Origin: Streptomyces sp. SID12501
Lineage (GTDB): Bacteria; Actinomycetota; Actinomycetes; Streptomycetales; Streptomycetaceae
Assembly: GCF_010550245.1 (NCBI RefSeq)
Contig: NZ_JAAGLU010000010.1
Location: forward strand, 62,001-126,000
Length of the DNA stretch: 64,000 nt
Reading direction: 5' to 3'
Shown: positions 18,032 through 27,056 of the stretch, piece after piece
How the letters are laid out: every line of letters begins with the position of its first letter
Position numbering within the stretch: position 1 is the first letter of the stretch
Translations under genes and position numbers: made by a program
The notes under the pieces: model-generated
What the model was told of the DNA's origin: nothing
What the model saw: only the letters and a program-made list of their open reading frames with translations
Database searches by the model: none

Positions 18032-18511
18032 TCAGCTCTCGGGCTGCTCGATGAGCTGCGCGATGTAGAGGGGCTCGCCGAGCTTCTCCACCAGTTCCAG
18101 CTGGGTGTCCAGGTAGTCGATGTGGTGCTCCTCGTCCGCGAGGATCGACTCGAAGATGTTCGCGGACGTGATGTCGCCCTTGCCGCGCATGACCTCGATA
18201 CCGCGCTTGAGTCGGTCGATCGCCTCGACCTCGACCTGCCGGTCCGCCTGGAACATCTCGGTAAGGGTCTGGCCGACCCGCACATGGAAGAGCCGCTGGT
18301 AGTTCGGCAGGCCCTCCAGGAACAGGATCCGGTCGGTGAGGATCTCCGCGTGCTTCATCTCGTCGATGGACTCGTGCCGCGTGTACTTCGCGAGCTTCGT
18401 CCAGCCGAAGTTCTCCTGCATTTTCGCGTGCAGGAAGTACTGGTTGATCGCCGTGAGTTCGGCGGTCAGCTGCTCGTTGAGGAATTCGAGGACCTCGGGG
18501 TCGCCCTGCAT
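18032..18511 (-). CDS. bfr: Bacterioferritin
   Basis: 159-aa 24-mer-forming haem ferritin that oxidises and stores iron. Ferroxidase ligands are visible as Glu18 (TAELTAINQY), Glu51 and His54 (DEMKHAE), Glu94 (EVEAID region) and Glu127/His130 (ADEEHHIDYL). Met52, the axial haem ligand of bacterioferritins, is at exactly residue 52, which supports the chosen ATG at 18511 over the longer ORF from 18613. Length equals E. coli Bfr. Its electron donor bfd is convergently encoded next to it; the iron box serves bfd, not this gene. Confidence 0.97.
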   Translation of the reverse strand: MQGDPEVLEFLNEQLTAELTAINQYFLHAKMQENFGWTKLAKYTRHESIDEMKHAEILTDRILFLEGLPNYQRLFHVRVGQTLTEMFQADRQVEVEAIDRLKRGIEVMRGKGDITSANIFESILADEEHHIDYLDTQLELVEKLGEPLYIAQLIEQPES

Positions 18512-18695
18512 CGCAGAGGCTCCTTCCAAACGGGGACTTGCTGGGTTGCCGCCGAATGATCGCACCGCCACCGAGGATCGTCCAGTAAGTGCGCACTTAG
18601 TAAGTAAGGGCATGCTTAGTCCAAGTTATCCGGACTTGGTGGAATCTGGACCGGCCTGGTCATGCACACTCTCCCTCGTCTGTCAGGATGGAGTC

Positions 18696-19343
18696 ATGGG
18701 TCAGCCGGTGGAAAGTGAATCGGGAGGGCGTGATTCAGGAGGTGCGGCGCAGCCCGAATTGCCGCCGGGACAGCGAGTACAGCGCGGCTGGCCGGTCACC
18801 CATTACGGGCCGGTACCCAAATTCCGTCCCGAACGCTGGGAGTTCAGGGTTTTCGGCGCCACCGCCGACGGCGAGAAGCGCTGCTGGAACCATGAGGAGT
18901 TCACGGCCCTGCCGCACTCCTCCGTTCTGGCCGACCTGCACTGCGTCACGAAGTTCAGCATGCTCGGCGCCGAGTGGGGTGGAATTCCGGCGCGGACGAT
19001 CCTCATGGCGGCTCCGCCGGCGTCCGAGGTCACCCATGTCATGGTCTGGGCGGAATACGGCTTCAGCTCGAATCTCCGGCTGGCCGATTTCGCTTCCGAC
19101 GGCACTATCTTCGCCACCCACAAGGACGGCGAACTCCTCACCGCTGAACACGGTTTCCCGCTCCGGCTGGTGGTGCCCCACCTGTACGCCTGGAAGGGCC
19201 CCAAGTGGGTGCGCGGGGTGGAGTACATGACCGCCGACCGCCGTGGCTTCTGGGAGGAGCGCGGCTATCACAACGTCGGTGACCCGTGGCGCGAGCAGCG
19301 CTACTCGTACCAGGAGGAGCCCGGGGACGGCCCCGAGCTCTGA
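18696..19343 (+). CDS. Sulfite-oxidase-like molybdopterin-dependent oxidoreductase
   Basis: 215-aa protein consisting of essentially one oxidoreductase molybdopterin-binding domain. The molybdenum-ligating Cys is in the segment DLHCVTKFSMLGAEWGG near residue 88, and the domain's closing part VVPHLYAWKGPKWVRGVEYM is near 160-180. It lacks the Tat signal of MsrP/YedY and the C-terminal dimerisation domain of sulfite oxidases, so it is a short cytoplasmic-type form. The substrate is unknown. The start ATG at 18696 begins MGQPVESESGG, a disordered lead of ~35 residues. It is divergent from bfr and convergent with the DUF4396 gene 18 bp away. Confidence 0.85.
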   Translation: MGQPVESESGGRDSGGAAQPELPPGQRVQRGWPVTHYGPVPKFRPERWEFRVFGATADGEKRCWNHEEFTALPHSSVLADLHCVTKFSMLGAEWGGIPARTILMAAPPASEVTHVMVWAEYGFSSNLRLADFASDGTIFATHKDGELLTAEHGFPLRLVVPHLYAWKGPKWVRGVEYMTADRRGFWEERGYHNVGDPWREQRYSYQEEPGDGPEL

Positions 19344-19361
19344 GGTCCCCAGGCGCCGGGG

Positions 19362-19859
19362 TCAGTGGTGGTAACGGTGCACCGCCGCGTGGCCCTTGCC
19401 GCGGCCGATCGTCCACTTGTTGACCGGTGTGGTGACGACGAACGCGATCGCCAGTGAGATCGTCAGCGCACCCCAGAACAGCAGGTCGTCCAGCTGGGCG
19501 TCCATCGCGCCCGGCCACAGCACGATCACGCCGTTGTCGACCAGCTCCATCACGGCGATCGACAGGGTGTCCGCGGCCAGCGCCACCCGCACGGCCGTCC
19601 GGAGACCGACACCGGCCCGCAGGACGCCGCGGAGGGTGAGCGAGTAGCCGAAGAGGAACGCCAGGACGATCGCCAGCACGGTGGTGGGCAGGTTCCCCCA
19701 GCCGAACGCCGTGCCGATGACCATGCCGAGCACCTCGCCGATGGCGCAGCCGGTGAGGCAGTGAAGGGTGGCCTGGACGGCCACGGCCCAGGTGGCGGCC
19801 GGTGCGTGGGCCTGTGTATGGGCCGGTGTGTGCTGGTGTGCGTGTGTCTCGTGCTCCAT
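19362..19859 (-). CDS. DUF4396 membrane protein with His-rich N-terminus
   Basis: 165-aa integral membrane protein, about four hydrophobic segments (AVAVQATLHCLTGCAIGEV, LPTTVLAIVLAFLFGYSL, ALAADTLSIAVMELVDNGVI, LLFWGALTISLAIAFVV). The first 20 residues carry seven histidines (MEHETHAHQHTPAHTQAHAP), which suggests metal binding. The TLHCLTGCAIGE motif is characteristic of DUF4396. The C-terminus is again His-rich (HAAVHRYHH). Its promoter region holds a TACCCC/GGGGTA palindrome like copper-sensor CsoR operators. A copper-responsive role is inferred; no biochemical function is established for the family. Confidence 0.78.
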   Translation of the reverse strand: MEHETHAHQHTPAHTQAHAPAATWAVAVQATLHCLTGCAIGEVLGMVIGTAFGWGNLPTTVLAIVLAFLFGYSLTLRGVLRAGVGLRTAVRVALAADTLSIAVMELVDNGVIVLWPGAMDAQLDDLLFWGALTISLAIAFVVTTPVNKWTIGRGKGHAAVHRYHH

Positions 19860-19914
19860 GAGGACCCCCGGTGTCACGCGGTCACGGATTCCTGTTCCTG
19901 CACTCGCCAGCAAT

Positions 19915-19931
19915 ATACCCCCCGGGGGTAT
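19915..19931 (-). promoter_or_regulatory. CsoR-like copper operator upstream of DUF4396 gene
   Basis: ATACCCCCCGGGGGTAT, a near-perfect GC-centred palindrome 56 bp upstream of the DUF4396 start. It fits the TACCCC-N-GGGGTA pattern recognised by actinobacterial CsoR-family repressors. No csoR gene is in the window, so the regulator would act in trans. Confidence 0.6.
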
Positions 19932-19951
19932 TCCCCGCTCTGCTCGCTCCC

Positions 19952-20821
19952 CTATCCGTCCCGGAGTTTCTTCAGCCGCTCCACGTCCGCCGCGTGCCCC
20001 TCCTTGCCGCCGGGCGTCTCGACGATCAGCGGTACGCCCTCGGTCGCGGGGTGCGTCATCAGTGCGCGGAACGGGTCCTCGCCGATATGGCCCGCGCCGA
20101 TGTTCTCGTGCCGGTCCTTGTGCGCGCCGACCACGTCCTTGGAGTCGTTGGCGTGGATCAGCTTCAGCCGCCCCTCGCCGACCGTGTCCACGAGCAGGTC
20201 GAGGGTCTGGTGCATCCCGCTGGGCCCGGTCAGGTCGTGCCCGGCGGCGAAGATGTGGCAGGTGTCGAGACAGACGCCGAGCCTGGGATGGGCGTCGAGC
20301 GCCTCGAAGTACGGCCCGAAGTCCCAGGTGCGCGAGCAGAGGGAGGAGCCCTGCCCGGCGGTCGACTCCAGGAGCAGAAACGGGTCGTCGTCGTGGGTGA
20401 GCTCGTCGAGGAGCGGCAGCAGATGCTCCCGCACCTGCTTGAGGGCCACGGACCGGTCCCGCCCGCCGGTCGCGCTCCCGGTGTGCACCACCACGCCCAG
20501 CGCGCCGATCTCCCGCCCGCGCCGCAGCGAGTGCCGCAGCGACTCCACCGACCGCTCGGCGGTCGCCTCGGTGTGCGAGCCGAAGTTGATCAGGTACGGG
20601 GCATGGACGTACGCCGGGATCGAGCCGTCGGCACACGCCGTCCGGAACGCCTCGTCCTGCCGGGGACTGCCCACGGGTGTCGCCCAGCCGCGCGGGTTGG
20701 CGACGAAGACCTGCACGGTCTCGGCCAGCAGGTCACGGGCGTAGGACAGGCCGACGGAATGGAGACCGCCGGCCACGGGGACATGGCCGCCGACGGGGTT
20801 GCGGAGCTGCTTGCTGGTCAC
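19952..20821 (-). CDS. nfo: Deoxyribonuclease IV (apurinic/apyrimidinic endonuclease)
   Basis: 289-aa TIM-barrel AP endonuclease of the Nfo family that cleaves 5' to abasic sites in base-excision repair. Metal-binding stretches are visible as YVHAPYLINFGS near 72, VVVHTGSATG near 115, LLLESTAGQGSS near 155, GVCLDTCHIFAAGHD near 190, LIHANDSKD near 230, the segment DRHENIGAGHIG near 243 and PLIVETPGG near 272. Start is GTG at 20821. Length matches the family (~285). It precedes the kinase gene on the same strand, with no overlap between them. Confidence 0.94.
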   Translation of the reverse strand: MTSKQLRNPVGGHVPVAGGLHSVGLSYARDLLAETVQVFVANPRGWATPVGSPRQDEAFRTACADGSIPAYVHAPYLINFGSHTEATAERSVESLRHSLRRGREIGALGVVVHTGSATGGRDRSVALKQVREHLLPLLDELTHDDDPFLLLESTAGQGSSLCSRTWDFGPYFEALDAHPRLGVCLDTCHIFAAGHDLTGPSGMHQTLDLLVDTVGEGRLKLIHANDSKDVVGAHKDRHENIGAGHIGEDPFRALMTHPATEGVPLIVETPGGKEGHAADVERLKKLRDG

Positions 20822-20856
20822 CCTTTCAGGGTGTCACGCGGCGCCGCGTGCTCCCG

Positions 20857-22815
20857 TCAGCGGATCGTGATGGTGATCGTCGACCCCTTGGCGGCGGTGT
20901 CGCCGCCGTCCACGGACTGCTTCTTCACCGTGTCGCCGAAGAGCCCGAGCAGCCCCCGGTCCTCGTCGACCGAGAACCCGGCCCCCTCCAGAGCCGCCTT
21001 CGCGTCGTCGACGCTGTCGCCCACGACATCCGGGACCTCGATCATCTCGGGGCCCTTGGAGATCGTCAGCGTGACGGTGTCGCCCTGCTCGGCCTCGCTG
21101 CCGCCCTCCGGTGACTGGACGGCGACCTCTCCCTGCTCGAACTCGTCCGAGTTGACGGTCCCGGTGGCGACCGTGACCTTCAGCCCCGCCTCCTCCAGCT
21201 CGGCCTGCGCGTCGGCGAGAGTCGCGCCGGTGACGTCGGAGACCTCCACCGGGCTGCCCTTGCTGACGACGAGGGCTACCGCGGAACCCGCGCGCCGCTC
21301 GGTGCCGACATCCGGGCTGGTGCTGATCACGGAACCGCGGGGCACCTCCTCGCTGAACTCCCGGGTGACCCTTCCAGGCTCCAGACCGGTCCGCTTCAGC
21401 AGCGCTCTGGCCTTGTCGAGGCGCAAGCCCGTGACCTGGGGCACGGGCACGGTCTCCGGCCCCAAGGAGATGGTCAGCGTCACGGTGTCGTTGACCCGGA
21501 TGCGCGTACTGACGTCAGGGTCCGTACTGATGACGGCGCCGCGAGCCACCGTGTCGCTGTAGGCCTCCGTGGTGGTGGCCTCGAGGCCGGCGGCCTTCAG
21601 CCGCTCCCTCGCCTGTGCCTCTGACTGCGCCAGCACCGCCGGGACATGGGTGAACTGCCCGGAGTTGATGTACCAGACGCCCGCGCCCACACCGAGGACG
21701 AGCAGTACGGCGGCGACGAGGATGACGAGCGGCGCACGCCGTTTCGGACTCCGCGCGGCCCGCCGGGAGGGTGGGGCGGGCGCCGGGGGAGCGCCGACGG
21801 CTCCCAGCCGACTGGTCCGGTTCAACCGCCGCCCGTCGACCGGGGGTTCGTCCTCGTTGACGGGCAGGGGCCGCGGCACGGACAGCGCGCGCGGGATGAC
21901 ACTCGTCAGGTTCTCGGCGTTGCCGTGCCCCGAGGTGATGGCCTGCGGCGGTACGGCGTCCAGCTGGTCGGTGTCGAGCGAGCCGCGCGTCTCCAGGACC
22001 TGCGAGAGCAGTGCCACGGCGTCGTACGGGCGGATGTCGGCGTTGCGGGCGGTGGCCGAGGCGACCAGCGCGTCCAGTTCGAAGGCCAGCCCCGGTACGA
22101 GGGCCGAGGGCGGCGGCACGTCCTCGTGCAGGTGCTTGTAGAGCACCAGCGCGGGGGAGTCGCCGTAGTGCGGCTGGTCGCCGGTCAGCATCTCGTAGAG
22201 GACGATTCCGCAGGCGTACACGTCGACCCGGGGATCGGCCGTGCCGCTCTCGATCTGCTCGGGCGCCAGGTAGGAGACGGTGCCGAGGACGGACCCGGTC
22301 GTGCTGGTGACCGTGTCCACGACCCGCACGAGTCCGAAGTCGGCGACCTTGACCCGCCCGTCGTCCCCTATCAGCACGTTCTCGGGCTTCATGTCGCGGT
22401 GCACGAACCCAGCCCGGTGCGCGGCGCCGAGGGCGGCGAGCACCGGCTCCAGGATGTCGAGCGCGGCCCTCGGCTGGAGCGCGCCGCGCTCGCGCAGCAC
22501 GTCACGCAGGGTGCAGCCGGCGACGTACTCCATGGCGAGATAGACATAGGGCCCGTCGGTGCCCTGGTCGAAGACCTGCACGACGTTGGGGTGCGCGAGC
22601 CGGGCCACAGACTTCGCTTCCCGGATGAACCGCTCGACGAAGGACACGTCCGCCGCGAGCGTCGGATGCATCACCTTGAGGGCGAGCACACGGTCGAGGC
22701 GGGTGTCCACGGCCCGGTAGACCGTGGCCATCCCGCCGACCGCGATCCGCGCGTCCACGCGATAGCGGCCGTCGAGCACCTGCCCGACGAGAGGGTCCTG
22801 AAGGGTCGTATCCAC
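20857..22815 (-). CDS. PknB-type Ser/Thr protein kinase with four PASTA domains
   Basis: 652-aa transmembrane Hanks-type kinase. The kinase domain (residues ~15-280) has the glycine loop AVGGMATVYRA, Lys in LALKVMHP, catalytic loop HRDMKPENVLI and DFG in VADFGLVR. A disordered linker follows, then one transmembrane helix (APLVILVAAVLLVLGVGAGVW) near 355-377 and four extracellular PASTA repeats to the C-terminus, which bind muropeptides in relatives. It is therefore a candidate cell-wall sensor. The GTG at 22815 is preferred over a longer ORF because TACACT lies 7 nt upstream with no Shine-Dalgarno, which suggests a leaderless start. Confidence 0.93.
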   Translation of the reverse strand: MDTTLQDPLVGQVLDGRYRVDARIAVGGMATVYRAVDTRLDRVLALKVMHPTLAADVSFVERFIREAKSVARLAHPNVVQVFDQGTDGPYVYLAMEYVAGCTLRDVLRERGALQPRAALDILEPVLAALGAAHRAGFVHRDMKPENVLIGDDGRVKVADFGLVRVVDTVTSTTGSVLGTVSYLAPEQIESGTADPRVDVYACGIVLYEMLTGDQPHYGDSPALVLYKHLHEDVPPPSALVPGLAFELDALVASATARNADIRPYDAVALLSQVLETRGSLDTDQLDAVPPQAITSGHGNAENLTSVIPRALSVPRPLPVNEDEPPVDGRRLNRTSRLGAVGAPPAPAPPSRRAARSPKRRAPLVILVAAVLLVLGVGAGVWYINSGQFTHVPAVLAQSEAQARERLKAAGLEATTTEAYSDTVARGAVISTDPDVSTRIRVNDTVTLTISLGPETVPVPQVTGLRLDKARALLKRTGLEPGRVTREFSEEVPRGSVISTSPDVGTERRAGSAVALVVSKGSPVEVSDVTGATLADAQAELEEAGLKVTVATGTVNSDEFEQGEVAVQSPEGGSEAEQGDTVTLTISKGPEMIEVPDVVGDSVDDAKAALEGAGFSVDEDRGLLGLFGDTVKKQSVDGGDTAAKGSTITITIR

Positions 22816-22999
22816 GCAGGTGAGTGTACGAGCCGTCGCTGACAAGCCCGCAGTTTCGGCCAGGAAAGCACAGGAAAGCAGCGGGACTGAAGCCGACCTG
22901 TGACGCGGATCGCACCGGCCGGCTGGCAAGGGCGGTGGAGCCCCACAGGAGAGCTTCCCTGGTGAACGGGCTGGAAACAGGTGGTGCGTGGGTGGGAGA

Positions 23000-23797
<798 letters not shown>

Positions 23798-23998
23798 TCA
23801 GCCCCCCTGGACGGCGGTGAGGACCTCGACACGGTCGCCCTCGGCGAGGGAGGTCGCCGACCATCGCGCGCGCGGGACGACGGTTTCGTTGAGCGCGGCG
23901 GCCACACCGGAGGGCGCCGTGGTGAGGGACTTCACCAGCGCGTCGAGCGCGGTACCCGGGGAGACCTCGCGCCGGCGGCCGTTCACCAGGATGTTCAT
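23798..23998 (-). CDS. thiS: Sulfur carrier protein ThiS
   Basis: 66-aa ubiquitin-fold sulfur carrier. It begins MNILVNGRRREV and ends in the diglycine tail AVQGG, which is adenylated and converted to a thiocarboxylate by a ThiF-type enzyme (not in this window). The start overlaps the thiO stop by 4 bp (ATGA). Confidence 0.95.
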   Translation of the reverse strand: MNILVNGRRREVSPGTALDALVKSLTTAPSGVAAALNETVVPRARWSATSLAEGDRVEVLTAVQGG

Positions 23999-25158
23999 AC
24001 GAGCTGCTCCATACGCGCGGTGTCGAACCGGCGGGGCGTGAAGGCCCGGGCCTCGGCGGGCAGTTCACCGGTGGCCAGAACAGTGGCCATGGCGTCTCCC
24101 GTGACCGGCGTCAGCAGCACACCGTTGCGATAGTGGCCCGTGGCCAGCAGCAGCCCGTCCAGCGCGGTCGGGCCGAGCAGTGGCGCGTTGTCGGGGGACG
24201 CGGGGCGCAGACCGGCCCGCGTCTCCGTCAACGGCAACTCGGTGATCCCGGGGACGAGTTCGTGGGCGTCGCGCAGCAACTCGTACACACCGCCCGCCGT
24301 GACCGTCGTGTCCCAGCCCAGCTCCTCGCTGGTCGCCCCGACGACCAGCTCACCGTTCTCGCGCGGCACCAGATAGACCTGGCTGCCGCGCACCACGGCC
24401 CGCACGGTCCGGCTCAGGAACGGCGCATACCGCTTCGGCACGGTCACCCGCAACACCTGCCCCTTCACGGGCCGTACGGGCGGCAGCACGGCCTCCGGGA
24501 CGCCCGCGAGCCGCCCGCTGAGGCTGCCCCCGGCCAGCACGATCGACCCGGCGGCCAGTTCGTCGCCGTCCGAGTCCGTGACCGACACGGCCCGTCCCCG
24601 CCGTACGTCGAGCCGCTCGGCCCACGTGCGGCGCAGCACCACCCCGGCCCGCTCGCACACGTCCACCAGAGCCCCGGCCAGCCGTCGCGGATCGATCTGG
24701 TGGTCGCCGTCCACCCGCAGCCCCCCGCGCACGCCCGGCGCGAGCATCGGCTCCAGACGCCGGCACTCGCGCCCCGAGAGCCACTCCGAGTCCAGGCCCG
24801 ATCGCTGTTGCAGGGCGTGCAGTTCGCGCAGTTCGGCGCGGTCGTCGGCGTCGAGTGCGACGGCGAGCGTGCCGCAGCGGCGGTAGCCGAGATCGTGGCC
24901 GGTCAGCTCGGTGAGCTCGGCCACGAAGTCCGGGTAGCGGCGGGCCGACTCCAGGTTCAGCCCCAGCAGGGTCTGCTCGCCGTGGTGCAGCTCCGTGACG
25001 GCGGCCAGCATCCCGGCCGCCACCTGCGCGGCCCCGCCGCCCGGCACCGGGTCGACGACGGTCACGGTGAGCCCGCGCTGCGCGGCCCGCCAGGCCGTCA
25101 CCAGCCCGATGATCCCGCCTCCGACGACAACGACGTCCGAGGTGTGTGTACGCGACAT
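23995..25158 (-). CDS. thiO: Glycine oxidase ThiO
   Basis: 387-aa flavoenzyme of the D-amino-acid oxidase family that oxidises glycine to the imine used by ThiG. The FAD-binding Rossmann motif VVVGGGIIGLVTAWRAAQRG is near residue 10, and GQVLRVTVPKRYAP, VYLVPRENGELVVGATSEE and TETRAGLRPASPDNAPLLGP form the conserved C-terminal half. It is the first gene of the thiOSG operon, 8-10 bp downstream of a TPP riboswitch whose 3' side overlaps the ribosome-binding site. Confidence 0.95.
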   Translation of the reverse strand: MSRTHTSDVVVVGGGIIGLVTAWRAAQRGLTVTVVDPVPGGGAAQVAAGMLAAVTELHHGEQTLLGLNLESARRYPDFVAELTELTGHDLGYRRCGTLAVALDADDRAELRELHALQQRSGLDSEWLSGRECRRLEPMLAPGVRGGLRVDGDHQIDPRRLAGALVDVCERAGVVLRRTWAERLDVRRGRAVSVTDSDGDELAAGSIVLAGGSLSGRLAGVPEAVLPPVRPVKGQVLRVTVPKRYAPFLSRTVRAVVRGSQVYLVPRENGELVVGATSEELGWDTTVTAGGVYELLRDAHELVPGITELPLTETRAGLRPASPDNAPLLGPTALDGLLLATGHYRNGVLLTPVTGDAMATVLATGELPAEARAFTPRRFDTARMEQLV

Positions 25159-25165
25159 GGGCGTC

Positions 25166-25258
25166 CAGCCCCTCCCTTCGCCGGCATGACCCGGATCAGG
25201 TTCGTACGGTCGGAGGCCGCCAGCCTCCCTCTCAGCCCGGTGCGTCCGGGCTCCCGCG
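25166..25258 (-). ncRNA. TPP (THI-box) riboswitch
   Basis: On the minus strand the conserved elements appear in order: GGGAGCCCGG, CTGAGAGGG (25227-25235), then CGTACGAACCTGATCCGGGT, CATGCCGGCGAAGGGAGGGG. This is the thiamin pyrophosphate aptamer. The final GGGAGGGG both closes the P1 stem and serves as the Shine-Dalgarno of thiO, so control is most likely at translation initiation. Confidence 0.95.
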
Positions 25259-25316
25259 TGCTTACGCTGGCCACCCTAGCCCGCGGTCCGACGCACACGT
25301 AAGGGAGCCTCGGCCC

Positions 25317-25679
25317 ATGCCCCGCTCGCTCGACGGTCTCGTCCTCGCCCCGGTCGTGGACCAGGCGCCTGGCCAGGTGGGGACGCGTACCCGGTTCACC
25401 TACCACGAGCAGGACGGCGAGATCTGGGCCGAGTACGCGGGCGGGGACGTCGTCCGCGGCCGACTCGTGGGTACACGGGAGGGCGACCGTCTCGAGTTCC
25501 GGTACGTGCAGTTGAAGCGCGACGGGACGACGTCCTCGGGCCACTGCGTGTCCGAGGTGACCGAACTGCCGGACGGGCGGGTGCGGTTGGCGGAGACCTG
25601 GGAGTGGGAGTCGCAGCCGGGCAGCGGGACGAGCCTGGTCGAGCAAGTCGCAGAGGCCGAACAGACGGGTGTGCAGTAG
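25317..25679 (+). CDS. Conserved protein of unknown function (beta-rich, ~120 aa)
   Basis: 120-aa protein, MPRSLDGLVLAPVVDQAPG at the N-terminus, with repeated amphipathic strands (RTRFTYHEQDGEIWAEYAGG, VVRGRLVGTREGDRLEFRYV, GRVRLAETWEWESQPG) resembling a small beta-barrel. No catalytic motif, signal peptide or membrane segment. Similar proteins in Streptomyces have sometimes been labelled N-acetylglutamate synthase; nothing here shows an acetyltransferase fold, so I do not adopt that name. It is divergent from the riboswitch-controlled thiO, with AAGGGAG upstream as ribosome site. Confidence 0.75.
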   Translation: MPRSLDGLVLAPVVDQAPGQVGTRTRFTYHEQDGEIWAEYAGGDVVRGRLVGTREGDRLEFRYVQLKRDGTTSSGHCVSEVTELPDGRVRLAETWEWESQPGSGTSLVEQVAEAEQTGVQ

Positions 25680-25700
25680 GTCACTTCCCGCGCCCACTGA

Positions 25701-25715
25701 CTGACAATTTGTCAG
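25701..25715. promoter_or_regulatory. Palindromic operator candidate before the flavoprotein gene
   Basis: CTGACAATTTGTCAG has 7-bp arms around one base and is flanked by A and T that extend the symmetry. It lies 18 bp before the GTG at 25733. The form is typical of TetR- or MarR-type operators. No regulator gene is adjacent. Confidence 0.5.
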
Positions 25716-25732
25716 TTGTCTATGGTGATCGG

Positions 25733-26971
25733 GTGAGTGAGCAGACGCAGGCACAGGGCACACCGGGCGGGTCACGGCCGCGACACGTGGTCGTCGTGGG
25801 CGCGGGCATGGCCGGGGTGCAGACCGCGGTCGCCCTGCGGGAGCAGGGGTTCACCGGCACCGTCACGCTGTTCGGCGCCGAACCCCATCAGCCGTACGAC
25901 CGGCCGCCGCTGTCCAAGGCCGTCCTGCTCGGCAAGGCGGAGGGCTCCGCCTTCGACGTCGACTTCGAGGCCCTCGGCATCGAACTGCTGCTCGGGCGCG
26001 AGGTGCTGGGCGTCCGCACCGGCGAACACGAGCTGGACACCCCCGAGGGACCCGTGCCGTACGACGTCCTGGTCCTCGCGACCGGCGCCGAACCGATCCG
26101 GCTGCCGGGCACCGAGGGCGTACCCGGTGTGCATCTGCTGCGCACCCTCGACGACGCCGAGCGGCTGCGGCCCGTACTCGCGCGCCAGCACGACATCGTG
26201 GTCGTCGGGGCCGGCTGGATCGGTGCCGAGTTCGCCACGGCCGCGCGAGAGGCCGGCTGCGCCGTCACCGTCGTCGAGGCCGCCGACCGGCCGCTCGCGG
26301 GCGCCCTGCCCGCCGAGGTGGCCGCGCCGATGGCCGCCTGGTACGCCGACAGCGGGGCCTTGTTGCGTACCCACGCGCGCGTGGCCCGCGTCGAGCCCGG
26401 AGTGGTGGTGCTCGACGACGGCTCGCGGCTGCCCGCGGGCGCCGTCGTGGTCGGCATCGGGGCCCGCCCTGCCACAGCCTGGCTCGCGGGCTCGGGTATC
26501 GCCCTGGGCGACCACCGCGAGGTCGTCGCCGACGACCACCTGCGCACCTCGGCGGCGGACGTCTACGCGGTCGGCGACTGCGCCTCCTTCCCCTCGGGAA
26601 GGTACGGCCGGCGACTTCTGGTCCACCACTGGGACAACGCCCTCCAGGGACCCCGCGCGGTCGCCGCGAACATCATCGGGGAGTCCCCGGCGGTCTACGA
26701 CCCGGTCCCGTACTTCTGGTCGGAGCAGTTCGGCCGCTTCGTCCAGTACGTCGGCCACCACCAGACCGCCGACACCACCCTGTGGCGCGGCGACCCGTCC
26801 GGCCCCGCCTGGACGGTCTGCTGGCTGCGGGAGGGCCGCCTGGTCGCCCTGCTGGCCGTGGGCCGCCCCCGGGACCTGGCCCAGGGACGCCGTCTGGTCG
26901 AGGCGGGCGCCCTGATGGATGCCGAGGCGCTGACGGACCCGTCCCGGCCCCTGAAGGCGGCCACGGCGTAG
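25733..26971 (+). CDS. FAD-dependent ferredoxin/rubredoxin reductase-type oxidoreductase
   Basis: 412-aa pyridine nucleotide-disulfide oxidoreductase of the ferredoxin-reductase subtype, which shuttles electrons from NAD(P)H to a small iron-sulfur protein, often for cytochrome P450s or dioxygenases. FAD motif VVVGAGMAGVQTAVALREQG is near residue 19, DRPPLSKAVLLGK near 55, the second GAGWIGAEFATAAREAG NAD-binding motif near 158, and VYAVGDCASFP near 278. The C-terminal reductase domain includes PYFWSEQFGRFVQYVGHH. No partner ferredoxin or P450 is adjacent. The GTG at 25733 gives VSEQTQAQG; a longer frame runs back into the previous gene. Confidence 0.9.
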   Translation: MSEQTQAQGTPGGSRPRHVVVVGAGMAGVQTAVALREQGFTGTVTLFGAEPHQPYDRPPLSKAVLLGKAEGSAFDVDFEALGIELLLGREVLGVRTGEHELDTPEGPVPYDVLVLATGAEPIRLPGTEGVPGVHLLRTLDDAERLRPVLARQHDIVVVGAGWIGAEFATAAREAGCAVTVVEAADRPLAGALPAEVAAPMAAWYADSGALLRTHARVARVEPGVVVLDDGSRLPAGAVVVGIGARPATAWLAGSGIALGDHREVVADDHLRTSAADVYAVGDCASFPSGRYGRRLLVHHWDNALQGPRAVAANIIGESPAVYDPVPYFWSEQFGRFVQYVGHHQTADTTLWRGDPSGPAWTVCWLREGRLVALLAVGRPRDLAQGRRLVEAGALMDAEALTDPSRPLKAATA

Positions 26972-27056
26972 CCCGAGGCCTCTCGATGCCACCGGATCGG
27001 CCCAGGTCGGAGGGGCCCGGCTTCCGACTGTCAGTGCGGGATGGCACGCTTGTGCC

